Below, in pieces: positions 27,832 through 36,936 of a stretch of 64,000 nucleotides of DNA. The DNA comes from an uncultured Succinatimonas sp. (GTDB taxonomy: Bacteria; Pseudomonadota; Gammaproteobacteria; Enterobacterales; Succinivibrionaceae). The notes under the pieces are model-generated. The model saw only the letters and a list, made by a program, of their open reading frames with translations. It was not told the origin of the DNA and did not search any database. Within the stretch, counting starts at the first letter, position 1; each line of letters opens with the position of its first letter. The stretch spans positions 1-64,000 of the forward strand of contig ONFP01000002.1 in assembly GCA_900317105.1 (NCBI GenBank), read 5' to 3'. The translations under genes were made by a program, and so were the position numbers.

Positions 27832-28377
27832 ATGGCAAACAGCAGTTCTCAGAAATTTATTGGAAGGAACAGAGCTCCGAGAGTTCAGGTCGAATACGAC
27901 GTAGAACTTTATGGTGCTGAGAAAAAGGTAAATCTTCCTTTTGTTATGGGGGTTATGTCAGACCTCTCTGGTAAACCAGAAGAGCCTCTTCCAAACGTTG
28001 AAGAGCGAAATTTTGTGGAATTCGATGCGGAAAATTTTGACAGCAGATTAAAGAGCATCAAACCAAGAGTTGCTTTCTCTGTACCAAATGTCCTTAATGA
28101 CGATGGAGGCAATATTGCAGTCGATATTACCTTCAATAATATGGAAGACTTTTCTCCTGACAAGGTTGCAGAGAAGGTTGAAGGTGTAAAGCAGCTTTTA
28201 GATGCAAGAAAGCAGCTGGCTAATCTATTAAGTTATATGGATGGCAAGAGCGGTGCCGAAGAACTTCTGGGTAAGCTGCTTGAAGATCCTGCTCTGCTGA
28301 AGGCTCTGAGTGCCAAGGCAAAGGAAGAAATGGAAAAGGCCAAGGACGAATCTGCTGAAAAGACTGATAAGGAGTAA
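27832..28377 (+). CDS. tssB: T6SS sheath small subunit TssB
   Basis: TssB pairs with TssC to build the contractile sheath. The 181-residue protein starts with the family pattern (KFIGRNRAPRVQVEYDVELYG, then LPFVMGVMSDLSG) and shows RNFVEFDAENFD. The C-terminal region is a Lys/Glu-rich helix that interacts with TssC. It precedes tssC by 8 nt. Confidence 0.96.
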   Translation: MANSSSQKFIGRNRAPRVQVEYDVELYGAEKKVNLPFVMGVMSDLSGKPEEPLPNVEERNFVEFDAENFDSRLKSIKPRVAFSVPNVLNDDGGNIAVDITFNNMEDFSPDKVAEKVEGVKQLLDARKQLANLLSYMDGKSGAEELLGKLLEDPALLKALSAKAKEEMEKAKDESAEKTDKE

Positions 28378-28385
28378 AGATTATT

Positions 28386-29870
28386 ATGACAGATACAGTA
28401 AAAGAAGAAGGCGCACTATCTGCGGAGATGGAACTTTCTGATTTTGATAAACTTCTTAATCAGGAATTCAAGCCAAAATCCGAAGAGGCCGATGTTGCCG
28501 TAAAGGGAGCCGTAAGAACCCTTGTCTCTCAGGCTTTAGAGAATGCAACTTTAGTCAGTGACAATGCTATTAAGACTATTGAAGGCATCATCTCTGAGAT
28601 TGACAAGAAACTCAGCGCTCAGGTTAATCAGATTATTCATCACAAGGATTTTGAAAATCTTGAAAGTGCCTGGCGTGGTCTTTCCTATCTGGTAAATAAT
28701 ACTGAAACCAGCACCCAGATGAAGATAAGAGTTCTTAACATCAGCAAAAAGGATGTGGCGAAGACTCTGAAGAAGTTCAAGGGAACTTCCTGGGACCAGA
28801 GCCCCCTGTTCAAGAAGATTTATGAAGAGGAATACGGTACCGCTGGTGGTGAGCCAATAGGTGCGATTGTTGGTGATTACTATTTTAATCATACCGGTCC
28901 TGATCTTGAGGTGTTAAAGGGTATTGCTCAGATTTCAGCTGCTGCTCATGCTCCATTTATTGCAGCTGCCGACCCTTCAATCATGAATCTGGATTCATGG
29001 CAGGAGCTGGCAAATCCTCGTGATATTTCAAAGATCTTCTCAACACCTGAATATGCGGCCTGGAGATCATTCAGAGATTCAGAGGACAGCCGTTATGTGG
29101 CTCTTACTCTTCCTCGTGTATTAAGTCGTGCTCCATATGGCGCTACTACCAATCCTGTAGAAACATTTGACTTTGAAGAGGATACCAGCAACGGTAATTC
29201 AGCAAATTACAACTGGATGAACGCCGCTTATGCTATGGGCGTAAACATCAACCGTTCTTTTACTGACTATGGCTGGTGTGCTCATATCCGTGGTGTTGAG
29301 TCTGGTGGTGTTGTTGAGTCTCTTCCAACTCATACCTTCCCATCAATGGATGGCGGTGTAACCATGAAATGCCCTACAGAGATTGCGATTACTGATCGTC
29401 GTGAGGCAGAACTTTCCAATAATGGATTCCTTCCATTATGTCACTGGAAGAATACTGATTATGCCGTATTCATCGGCGGTCAGACTGTAAATAAGCCTCA
29501 GGAATATGACAATCCAGATGCAACTGCAAACGCTAATTTATCCGCAAGACTTCCTTATATCTTTGCCACAACACGTTTCGCTCATTATCTGAAGTGTATT
29601 GTTCGTGACAAGATTGGTTCCTTCAAGGAAAGAGCCGATATGGAGAAGTGGCTGAGCAACTGGATTTCAAACTATGTTACCTCTGATCCAAATGCGTCTG
29701 AAGAGGTAAAGGCAAAGTATCCTCTGGCAGAAGCTAAGGTTGTTGTGGAGGATGTTGAAGGTCAGCCAGGATATTACAATGCCAAGTTCTACTTAAGACC
29801 TCATTATCAGCTTGAGGGCTTAACTACATCATTGAGATTAACCACAAAGGTTCCTAACGGAGCTAAGTAA
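28386..29870 (+). CDS. tssC: T6SS sheath large subunit TssC
   Basis: 494 residues of normal TssC length. Recognisable stretches are NQIIHHKDFENLESAWRGL, then GAIVGDYYF, AAHAPFIAAADPSIM, the WRSFRDSEDSRYVALTLPRVLSR segment, and FLPLCHWKNTDYAVFIGGQ. TssB-TssC heterodimers are contracted to fire Hcp and are recycled by ClpV, encoded at 33781. Confidence 0.97.
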   Translation: MTDTVKEEGALSAEMELSDFDKLLNQEFKPKSEEADVAVKGAVRTLVSQALENATLVSDNAIKTIEGIISEIDKKLSAQVNQIIHHKDFENLESAWRGLSYLVNNTETSTQMKIRVLNISKKDVAKTLKKFKGTSWDQSPLFKKIYEEEYGTAGGEPIGAIVGDYYFNHTGPDLEVLKGIAQISAAAHAPFIAAADPSIMNLDSWQELANPRDISKIFSTPEYAAWRSFRDSEDSRYVALTLPRVLSRAPYGATTNPVETFDFEEDTSNGNSANYNWMNAAYAMGVNINRSFTDYGWCAHIRGVESGGVVESLPTHTFPSMDGGVTMKCPTEIAITDRREAELSNNGFLPLCHWKNTDYAVFIGGQTVNKPQEYDNPDATANANLSARLPYIFATTRFAHYLKCIVRDKIGSFKERADMEKWLSNWISNYVTSDPNASEEVKAKYPLAEAKVVVEDVEGQPGYYNAKFYLRPHYQLEGLTTSLRLTTKVPNGAK

Positions 29871-29888
29871 CACAAAGGAGATTAAGAT

Positions 29889-30416
29889 ATGGCCTCTGAT
29901 TTTTATGTAAAAATTGATGGTATTGATGGAGATTCCAACGATAAAAGCCATGGCAAATGGATTGAAGTCGTAGCTTTCTCTCATGGGTCTGTTCAGAATG
30001 TTGGAGCTGGAAGAGCAACTGATGTATCAGGTCGTGGTGCATTTGAGCCATTCACCTTTGTTCATCTGATTGATAAGGCTACCCCAAAGATTCAGCAGTT
30101 CTGTATGTCAGGTCAGAAGGTTGCAAAGGTACAGTTCCAGGTATGCCGTGCTGTTGCCGGTAAGCAGGAGCCTGTATATGAGGTGACACTGGAGAATGTA
30201 AAGATTTCTAAGGCTTCTGTAAAGTCAGTAGTATCTGGCGGTAACGGCGCAGATGCACTGATTGACAGTTTCCAGGGATCTGACGGTGCCTATCTGCCTT
30301 TAGAGCAGGTGGATCTGGTTGCAGGCAAGATTACATGGAAGTACACCGCTATTAAGCCTGATAACACCAAGGATGGTGCCGTTGAGGCAAACTTCAATCA
30401 GATTGAGAACGCTTAA
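29889..30416 (+). CDS. hcp: T6SS tube protein Hcp (copy 3)
   Basis: 175 residues, in the canonical position between tssC and tssE. It differs from copy 1 by nine substitutions, for example DFYVK, KSHGKWIEVVAF, KASVKSVV and ALIDSFQGSD. The near-identity of copies 1 and 3, against a more divergent copy 2 that lies beside copy 1, suggests gene conversion or selection to keep the tube interface. Confidence 0.96.
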   Translation: MASDFYVKIDGIDGDSNDKSHGKWIEVVAFSHGSVQNVGAGRATDVSGRGAFEPFTFVHLIDKATPKIQQFCMSGQKVAKVQFQVCRAVAGKQEPVYEVTLENVKISKASVKSVVSGGNGADALIDSFQGSDGAYLPLEQVDLVAGKITWKYTAIKPDNTKDGAVEANFNQIENA

Positions 30417-30421
30417 CTCAG

Positions 30422-30456
30422 AAGGGCTTCCTTTCCCTGAGAAGGGGAGCCTTCTT
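30422..30456 (+). other. Hairpin between hcp copy 3 and tssE
   Basis: A GC-richer stem-loop (AAGGGCTTCC region pairing with GGGGAGCCTT) directly follows the hcp stop and has only a short CTTCTTT tail. It is better read as a partial attenuator or 3' mRNA stabiliser, leaving more hcp than tssE message, than as a full terminator. Confidence 0.45.
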
Positions 30457-30467
30457 TAAGGATTTCT

Positions 30468-30941
30468 ATGGCAGATAGTTCAAAAAGTGGTCAGCAGTTT
30501 TATCTTCCTAGCCTGTTATCAAGGCTTACCAAAGAAGATATTGATGGACTTTCTGATATAGACATGCTTAAAGAAGAAATTCTGGATAATATTTTTATGC
30601 TCTTGAATTCAAGAGTTAGACCGGAAAGGAAAGACCTTGAGAATGATCCTTTTTTATATCGTTCGGTTTTAGGTTATGGCCTTAGCGATTTTTGCGGAAT
30701 ATCACATAATTCTTTTACTGTAGAGAAGCTGCTAGAAGAAATAAGAAGTCTGATTGAATTCTATGAACCAAGGCTAGATCCGGCAAGTATAAAAGTTCAG
30801 AGAGTAAAAAAAGAGGATGTGTCCTCTAATGTGAAGATTCAGATTACAGGACGAATTTCAGTTCCTCCTTATATTGATGAGGTTGATTTTCTGTTTACTC
30901 TGGACTTGGAATCAGGTGTTCCTCATGTACAAAGAGAATAA
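30468..30941 (+). CDS. tssE: T6SS baseplate protein TssE (gp25-like)
   Basis: 157 residues with the gp25 lysozyme-like fold pattern: LPSLLSRLTKE, then LLNSRVRPE, YRSVLGYGLSDFCGI and the C-terminal strand pair ending LFTLDLESGVPHVQRE. It forms part of the wedge with TssF and TssG, which follow immediately. Confidence 0.92.
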   Translation: MADSSKSGQQFYLPSLLSRLTKEDIDGLSDIDMLKEEILDNIFMLLNSRVRPERKDLENDPFLYRSVLGYGLSDFCGISHNSFTVEKLLEEIRSLIEFYEPRLDPASIKVQRVKKEDVSSNVKIQITGRISVPPYIDEVDFLFTLDLESGVPHVQRE

Positions 30942-30956
30942 AAGAAAGGAGCATTT

Positions 30957-32777
30957 ATGAATGAAGATTTCCTTTCGTATTATCGAGAGAACCTAGTTCA
31001 TTTACGTCAGATGGGAACTGAATTTGGCTCTCAGTTTCCAAAGGTTGCTTCAAGACTGAATCTTACAAAACAGGATTCCCAGGATCCTTTTGTTGAAAGA
31101 CTTCTTGAGGGAACAGCCTTTCTTGTTGCTCGTGCAGAAAAAAAATTTGATGACGGTTATCCTGAACTTTTACAGCAGATATTAAACAAAGTATGTCCTT
31201 TAGCATCTACTCCTGTACCTGCAGCTTCGGTTTTAAATTTTACTGGCTCTGGTCAGGAATATAAAACCGAACAGGTTGGATTTTCAACAGTATTCGACTG
31301 TAAAGTTGCAGGTAAGTTTTCAGCCTCCCTAAAACTAACCCCAATGTGGAGAACTCGTTTTTATCCATTGAGTGTCTCGGCTGCAAGTTATGAGTCTTCG
31401 CTGGTGAATATTCTGCCAACAGAAGAAATTGATGCTCTGAATCTTAAATCTGCTCTGCGCATGACTGTGCTTGGCTGCAATAATCTTAAAGATACCGGTT
31501 CTGATAATAATGGTATCGATATTTATTTGGATATGGCGGATTCTAATGCTTCAAGAATGGCGTACTGTTTTAATCGTCATCTTAAAGCTGTATATATTGA
31601 GGATGAGTCCGGCAATATAACCAAGGTTAGCGATAAACTTGAATGTGGCTACAAAGCCGAACAGTGTGAGAACATTTTTGATGAGATTTTTGGCTATATG
31701 CCAGGAGTAAGTCTTCTTCAGATGTATTTCTCCTATCCTTTCATCTATCGTTTTATATCTGTCAGAGGCCTTCTTGATATCTTAAAGAAGTCATCCCAGA
31801 ATACATTAAATCTTATTTTTGCTTTTTCGTCTTTAGTTGAGTTAGGTGGTGAAGTAACAGAGTCCTCCTTTAAATTCTCGTGTCTTCCGGTAATTAATCT
31901 GTTCAAGATGCGTAGCAGTCGCTCTACACTTAATTTAAAACATGAGTTCCTTGTGAGCGCAGATAGAACAAAATCTTTAGATTATGAAATTATCAAAATT
32001 GAGAATGTTGAGCTATATGATTCACATAACGTTCATGTGAATACAGCACTACCTTTCTATTCATTCAGAAATACACTGGATAATGAGGATAATGCGGTGT
32101 TTTTCTCAACGGTAAGACGAGATCGTCTTAACGGTATATACAGACCAAGAAGTAATTACCAGAAGACAGAGGTATTCATATCTCTGTCAGGGGCTATTTA
32201 CAATTCTGCTATTAGAGATCTTCGGGAATTTACCGCAAATCTGTGGTGTTCAAATGCGGATCTGTCGCTATTTGTCGGATCAAACAAAAAAGTAACAACT
32301 CCTGATGGAAGTGGATCTGCATCATTTATTTTTCCGTTAACTTCTCCTCGTCCTGCATTCTTTATGAGAGGAGATCTCAACGGATTTTCCAGACTCTCGT
32401 TTATTCTTATGAATTTATCTGCACAGCTTTTACAGCATAGTGATGAGTGTAAGGTTGTACTGCAGAATCTGATACAGATTTTTTATCATGGCTCTATTGA
32501 TGAAAAGAAGATTCTGATTGGAGCTATAAATAAGGTTGAAACAGGTCCAAGTGTATTCAGATTCGTTGAAACTGGACATATATATTTTGAAAAGGGATTT
32601 AAAGTTGACATAGTTCTTGACGAAAGTAATCTTACAGGTTTCGGTGTTTATGCATTGGGGTCAGTGCTTAGAAGAGTGCTGTGTGATTTTACTTCGTTAA
32701 ATCTGCTGATTAGGTTTTCTCTCTATGGCGTAAAATCGGGGTTAATCTGCTCATGGACACAAGAGAAAGACAGGTAA
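30957..32777 (+). CDS. tssF: T6SS baseplate protein TssF
   Basis: 606 residues. The N terminus (FLSYYRENLVHLRQMGTEFGSQFPKVASRL) is the family signature, followed by DPFVERLLEGTAFLVARAEKK and the later FRNTLDNEDNAVFF and RPRSNYQKTEVFISL stretches. It overlaps tssG by 25 nt, the usual coupled arrangement. Confidence 0.96.
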   Translation: MNEDFLSYYRENLVHLRQMGTEFGSQFPKVASRLNLTKQDSQDPFVERLLEGTAFLVARAEKKFDDGYPELLQQILNKVCPLASTPVPAASVLNFTGSGQEYKTEQVGFSTVFDCKVAGKFSASLKLTPMWRTRFYPLSVSAASYESSLVNILPTEEIDALNLKSALRMTVLGCNNLKDTGSDNNGIDIYLDMADSNASRMAYCFNRHLKAVYIEDESGNITKVSDKLECGYKAEQCENIFDEIFGYMPGVSLLQMYFSYPFIYRFISVRGLLDILKKSSQNTLNLIFAFSSLVELGGEVTESSFKFSCLPVINLFKMRSSRSTLNLKHEFLVSADRTKSLDYEIIKIENVELYDSHNVHVNTALPFYSFRNTLDNEDNAVFFSTVRRDRLNGIYRPRSNYQKTEVFISLSGAIYNSAIRDLREFTANLWCSNADLSLFVGSNKKVTTPDGSGSASFIFPLTSPRPAFFMRGDLNGFSRLSFILMNLSAQLLQHSDECKVVLQNLIQIFYHGSIDEKKILIGAINKVETGPSVFRFVETGHIYFEKGFKVDIVLDESNLTGFGVYALGSVLRRVLCDFTSLNLLIRFSLYGVKSGLICSWTQEKDR

Positions 32778-33760
32778 AGCAGGCTTTAAGAGCCATGCGT
32801 AATTTTGGTGGTGTAGACTTTTTTGAAGTTGTAAGAGATTTCGAAAAAGCGAGTGGCATCGTGCCTGGAATTGGCTATAGAAAATCATCAAAATGCAATG
32901 TCCGTTTTTCTCAGAAACCAACACTGAGTGGAGTCCTTCCTGCAGTTACTGCAATAAGTGAAGATAAGAATGGCAACTCGGTAATTGAAGTTTCAGGTCC
33001 GGGATTAACCGGAACTGATGGACCTATGCCTTTAGAATTCACCAGCAGGGTATTGCAGCTTTCAAACAATTACTATGATTACGCTCTGCAGCGTTTTATA
33101 GATATCATCAATAATGAGTTTCTGTCCCTTTATTATCGTGCGTATGCTCAAAAGGATTTGGCCATTGGTTTTGATAAAAAGGAGAATAATCTTCCTCGCA
33201 GCATTTTCAGAGCCTTTTCTGGAGCTCCTGCCGACAGAGATCCTGAACTTCCAAAGTTTGCGGCTGAAGCAATGATGCCTTTTGTTATTTCAAAGAACAG
33301 TGGAGCAGAAGGTTTAAGGACAATTTTAAGAGAGTTCTTTGGCTTTGATATCAGAATTGAAAGCAATATTTTTGAGCGTTATTTGATCCCTGAAGATCTG
33401 CGTTGCAGACTAGGGCATAGAGATACCTGTACTTTGGGGGTAAGTATGCAGATAGGAAAGCATTTCTACAGTCACACCAAGAAATTTGATTTAAAGCTTG
33501 GTCCTATGGATTTTAAAGATTGTTATGCAATGCTTCCTGGAACAAAAAATTATAACTATCTGATAGAAATTATAAACCTGTATCTTCAGAAACCACTGGA
33601 TTATGACCTGATATTTATTCTAAGGAAGAATTCCCTGAAAGGTATTTATCTGAACGGTAATTATTCATTAGGGTCAAACTGTTATTTTAAATACACAAAT
33701 GAAAAGGGAGAGTGTCAGATTGTCATTAATGTTTCTCGACTTAATGGACATGCTGCCTAG
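32753..33760 (+). CDS. tssG: T6SS baseplate protein TssG
   Basis: 335 residues. It shows FFEVVRDFEKA, a RFSQKPTLSG segment, the conserved GLTGTDGPMPLEFT and the later LREFFGFDIRIE and CRLGHRDTCTLG stretches of the family. Translation starts inside the end of tssF, so stoichiometric coupling of the TssF2-TssG wedge is likely. Confidence 0.94.
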   Translation: MDTRERQVKQALRAMRNFGGVDFFEVVRDFEKASGIVPGIGYRKSSKCNVRFSQKPTLSGVLPAVTAISEDKNGNSVIEVSGPGLTGTDGPMPLEFTSRVLQLSNNYYDYALQRFIDIINNEFLSLYYRAYAQKDLAIGFDKKENNLPRSIFRAFSGAPADRDPELPKFAAEAMMPFVISKNSGAEGLRTILREFFGFDIRIESNIFERYLIPEDLRCRLGHRDTCTLGVSMQIGKHFYSHTKKFDLKLGPMDFKDCYAMLPGTKNYNYLIEIINLYLQKPLDYDLIFILRKNSLKGIYLNGNYSLGSNCYFKYTNEKGECQIVINVSRLNGHAA

Positions 33761-33780
33761 ACACAATAAGGAGTCAGTAA

Positions 33781-36525
33781 ATGTTGAAACTTAAAAGAGT
33801 TCAGATTTTCGGAAAACTCGATAAGACGGCATATAAGGCATTAGAAAGTGCAACAGTACTGTGCAAAACCAGAGGAAATCCATATATAGAACTGGTTCAT
33901 TTTATAAATCAGATTCTTTTAGGGGATGCCAGTGATGTACATGAGATAGTGCGTTATTTCTCTTTAGATGAAGCACAGCTGTCTAAGGATCTTATTGCCG
34001 CACTGGACCGACTGCCTCGAGGTGCAAGTTCAATAAGTGATTTCAGCAGTACCATTGAGCTGGCTATCCGTGAAGCCTGGATGGCAACTTCAATTGTTTA
34101 TCAGGAACGAACCATCAGAACTGGTCATCTGCTTCTGGCGATGAAGCAGAATCAGGAGCTTTCCCGTATTCTTTCTGACATCAGCTCTGAGTTTATCAAG
34201 GTAAACGGAGACATGCTTCAGGAAAAATTTGCCGAAATAGTGAAGAACTCTCCTGAAGTTTCAAGTGTAGTAAGCGGGTCCGAAGGCGCTACCGGTCAGG
34301 CAGGACAGATGCTTTCCAATCCTGCAATGGGCAAGGGGGAGGCTCTAGATCTATACACAACTGATCTTACAGCTCAGGCTAAGGAAGGAAAAATTGACAA
34401 CATTGTCGGACGTGATGAAGAAATCCGCAAGATGATAGATATTCTGATGCGTAGAAGACAGAATAATCCAATCCTGACAGGTGAAGCTGGTGTAGGTAAG
34501 ACTGCAGTGGTTGAAGGCTTTGCCAAACGTCTTGCTGATGGAGATGTTCCTGACTGCCTTAAGGGCACAGTTCTGCGTTCTCTGGATTTAGGTCTTTTAC
34601 AGGCTGGCGCATCAATGAAGGGTGAGTTTGAAAATCGACTCAAACAGGTAATTGAAGAGGTTAAAAGTTCAGATACTCCTATTATTCTGTTTATTGATGA
34701 GGCCCATACCTTAATCGGTGCCGGTGGTGCAGCAGGTCAGAATGATGCTGCAAATCTTTTGAAGCCTGCTTTAGCCCGAGGTGAGTTGAGATGTATTGCC
34801 GCAACAACCTATCAGGAATACGTTAAGTACTTTGAGAAAGATCCTGCATTAACCAGACGTTTTGAAAATATTCTGGTTTTAGAGCCAGATGATGACAAGG
34901 CTGTGCAGATGCTTCGCGGCATGACTCATATGCTAGAGGGACATCATAAAGTCAGAATTTTAGATGAGGCCCTAAGTGCTACCGTTAAACTTTCACGTCG
35001 CTATATTCCAGCGCGTCAGTTGCCTGATAAAGGTGTAAGCGTTCTTGATACAGCTTGTGCAAAGGTTGCCTTAAGTCAGAGTCAGGAGCCATATGAAATT
35101 GAATACTCCAGACGCAAAATTGAAGCTATGACCTTGGAGCAGGAGATTCTGAGCAGAGAAAATTCACAGGGATTTCTGCATGAGGATGAACTGAAAGCTC
35201 TTGCTGATAAGCTTAATAAGGAAAAGACCCATTACGATGAGCTTAATGAAAAATTAAATAAGATCAAAGAAAAAGCTAAAGAGTATTTTGACCTGTGCGA
35301 GAAGATAGCTCCTCATAAGGATAAAAAAGAAGAGGTTAATGCTGAAGAGAAAGCTGCGAATGCTGAAAATGCAAAGTCTGCAGAGAAGCCTTCTAAGAAA
35401 GAAAAAGCTTCAGGCAGTAAGCCTTCAAAAGCTGATTTTGAGAAGCTAAAAAAACTCAGAGAAGAACTCAATGATATGCAGGGTGAAAACCCAATGCTGC
35501 TTCCTGAGGTGGATGCCCAGGCTGTTTGTACTGTTATTTCTGAGTGGACAGGTATTCCTCTTGGCAGAATGATGAAGGATGAGATCAACTCTGTTCTCAA
35601 GATGTCTGAATTCCTGCAGCAGAGAGTTATCGGTCAGCCTCATGCTCTTGATTTGATTGCAAAGCGCCTGATGACATCAAGAGCAAATCTTTCTGATCCA
35701 AATCGACCAATTGCTGTTCTGATGCTGGCAGGTCCGTCCGGTGTAGGTAAGACTGAAACCGCCCTGGCTCTGGCAGAACAGTTGTATGGAACTGAAAGTA
35801 ATGTGATTACAATCAATATGAGTGAGTTCCAGGAAGCACATACGGTTTCTACCCTGAAAGGTGCGCCTCCAGGATATGTAGGTTATGGCGAGGGCGGTGT
35901 TTTAACAGAGGCTGTTCGTCGCAGACCATATAGTGTGGTTTTACTGGATGAGATTGAAAAAGCACATAAGGACGTTCATGAGATATTCTTCCAGGTTTTT
36001 GATAAGGGCCAGATGGAGGACGGCTCAGGAAGACTCATCAATTTTAGGAATTGCGTGATTATACTGACGACCAATGTTGGAGATGATGCGATTATGAATC
36101 TCTGTCAGGATGAAGATAATCTGCCTGATCCTTCTGTTTTAGAGGAAGCGGCACGTCCTGCAATGATGAAAGTATTCCCAGCTGCATTATTGGGTCGCAT
36201 TAATATAATTCCGTACTATCCTTTAGGTAAGAAGGCATTAAATCATATTGTTGATTTGAAGCTTAATAAGATTGTAAAACGTGTTAAGGAAAACTATCAC
36301 GCAGAGTTCAGATATACACAGGAACTTCGAGATGAGATTATCTCAAGATGCAATAATGTTGCATCTGGTGCTCGTCTGATTGATGCGATTGTAAACAATG
36401 ATCTGTTACCTGAACTGAGCGCGCGTTTCCTTGAATGTACAATGGAAGAAAAACAGCTTGTATCCGCAACCGCAAGTGCCAAGGACGGCAAGTTTGTTTT
36501 TGACTTTGAAACTAAAGAGGTGTGA
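33781..36525 (+). CDS. clpV: T6SS AAA+ ATPase ClpV (TssH)
   Basis: ClpV disassembles contracted TssBC sheaths. The 914-residue protein has an N-terminal double Clp domain (1-150), AAA1 with Walker A GEAGVGKT (234-241) and Walker B IILFIDEAHT, a middle coiled-coil, and AAA2 with GPSGVGKT (651-658) and VVLLDEIEKAH. Residues 511-552 are a Lys/Glu/Ala-rich, low-complexity insertion (KKEEVNAEEKAANAENAK...) between the coiled-coil and AAA2. The ATPase sites look intact. Confidence 0.97.
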   Translation: MLKLKRVQIFGKLDKTAYKALESATVLCKTRGNPYIELVHFINQILLGDASDVHEIVRYFSLDEAQLSKDLIAALDRLPRGASSISDFSSTIELAIREAWMATSIVYQERTIRTGHLLLAMKQNQELSRILSDISSEFIKVNGDMLQEKFAEIVKNSPEVSSVVSGSEGATGQAGQMLSNPAMGKGEALDLYTTDLTAQAKEGKIDNIVGRDEEIRKMIDILMRRRQNNPILTGEAGVGKTAVVEGFAKRLADGDVPDCLKGTVLRSLDLGLLQAGASMKGEFENRLKQVIEEVKSSDTPIILFIDEAHTLIGAGGAAGQNDAANLLKPALARGELRCIAATTYQEYVKYFEKDPALTRRFENILVLEPDDDKAVQMLRGMTHMLEGHHKVRILDEALSATVKLSRRYIPARQLPDKGVSVLDTACAKVALSQSQEPYEIEYSRRKIEAMTLEQEILSRENSQGFLHEDELKALADKLNKEKTHYDELNEKLNKIKEKAKEYFDLCEKIAPHKDKKEEVNAEEKAANAENAKSAEKPSKKEKASGSKPSKADFEKLKKLREELNDMQGENPMLLPEVDAQAVCTVISEWTGIPLGRMMKDEINSVLKMSEFLQQRVIGQPHALDLIAKRLMTSRANLSDPNRPIAVLMLAGPSGVGKTETALALAEQLYGTESNVITINMSEFQEAHTVSTLKGAPPGYVGYGEGGVLTEAVRRRPYSVVLLDEIEKAHKDVHEIFFQVFDKGQMEDGSGRLINFRNCVIILTTNVGDDAIMNLCQDEDNLPDPSVLEEAARPAMMKVFPAALLGRINIIPYYPLGKKALNHIVDLKLNKIVKRVKENYHAEFRYTQELRDEIISRCNNVASGARLIDAIVNNDLLPELSARFLECTMEEKQLVSATASAKDGKFVFDFETKEV

Positions 36526-36815
36526 TTATGACTCCTGCAGCAACATTGGTAAATGTAACTGCAACAGGAGATGTTGTAACCGGCCCAGGTATGCCTCTTA
36601 ACCTAGTTAATGCTTTACCTGAAGCCTGTCTCGGTGACCTTGTTGCAGGCCCCGTATGTGTAGGGGCAATTTCGGTGACAACAGCGGTAAATCATCTTGT
36701 CAAAGGAAGACCTGCCGCCTGCTTGAGTTCCGTAGTTAGCGGAGTAAACCCAGTTGTTGGTGCTCCAGTGGCAACGGCTGTTGTTGTGGTTCCTAATATC
36801 AACAGAATAGTATGA
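36522..36815 (+). CDS. T6SS PAAR-domain spike tip (DUF4150-like)
   Basis: A 97-residue protein whose whole length is PAAR-like: MTPAATLVNVTATGDVVTGPG, then VNALPEACLGD, AISVTTAVNHLVKGRPAACLSS and NPVVGAPVATAV. PAAR proteins sharpen the VgrG tip and can carry effectors. This one has no extension, so any cargo would bind non-covalently. It overlaps the end of clpV by 4 nt (ATGA-type junction) and closes the operon. Confidence 0.85.
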   Translation: MIMTPAATLVNVTATGDVVTGPGMPLNLVNALPEACLGDLVAGPVCVGAISVTTAVNHLVKGRPAACLSSVVSGVNPVVGAPVATAVVVVPNINRIV

Positions 36816-36852
36816 TTCTGTTCTGAATATTTTTAGATTTTTAACCTACGAA

Positions 36853-36895
36853 AAAGCTAGGCCTATAGTAGTATGACCTAGCTTTGCATTTTTTT
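36853..36895 (+). terminator. Rho-independent terminator closing the T6SS operon
   Basis: AAAGCTAGG (36853-36861) and CCTAGCTTT (36877-36885) form a 9-bp stem, followed by GCA and T7. It stops transcription toward the convergent mrcA gene. Confidence 0.9.
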
Positions 36896-36936
36896 GGCGG
36901 AACTGCAAAATGCAGTTACCGCGTCAATGACTCTCT

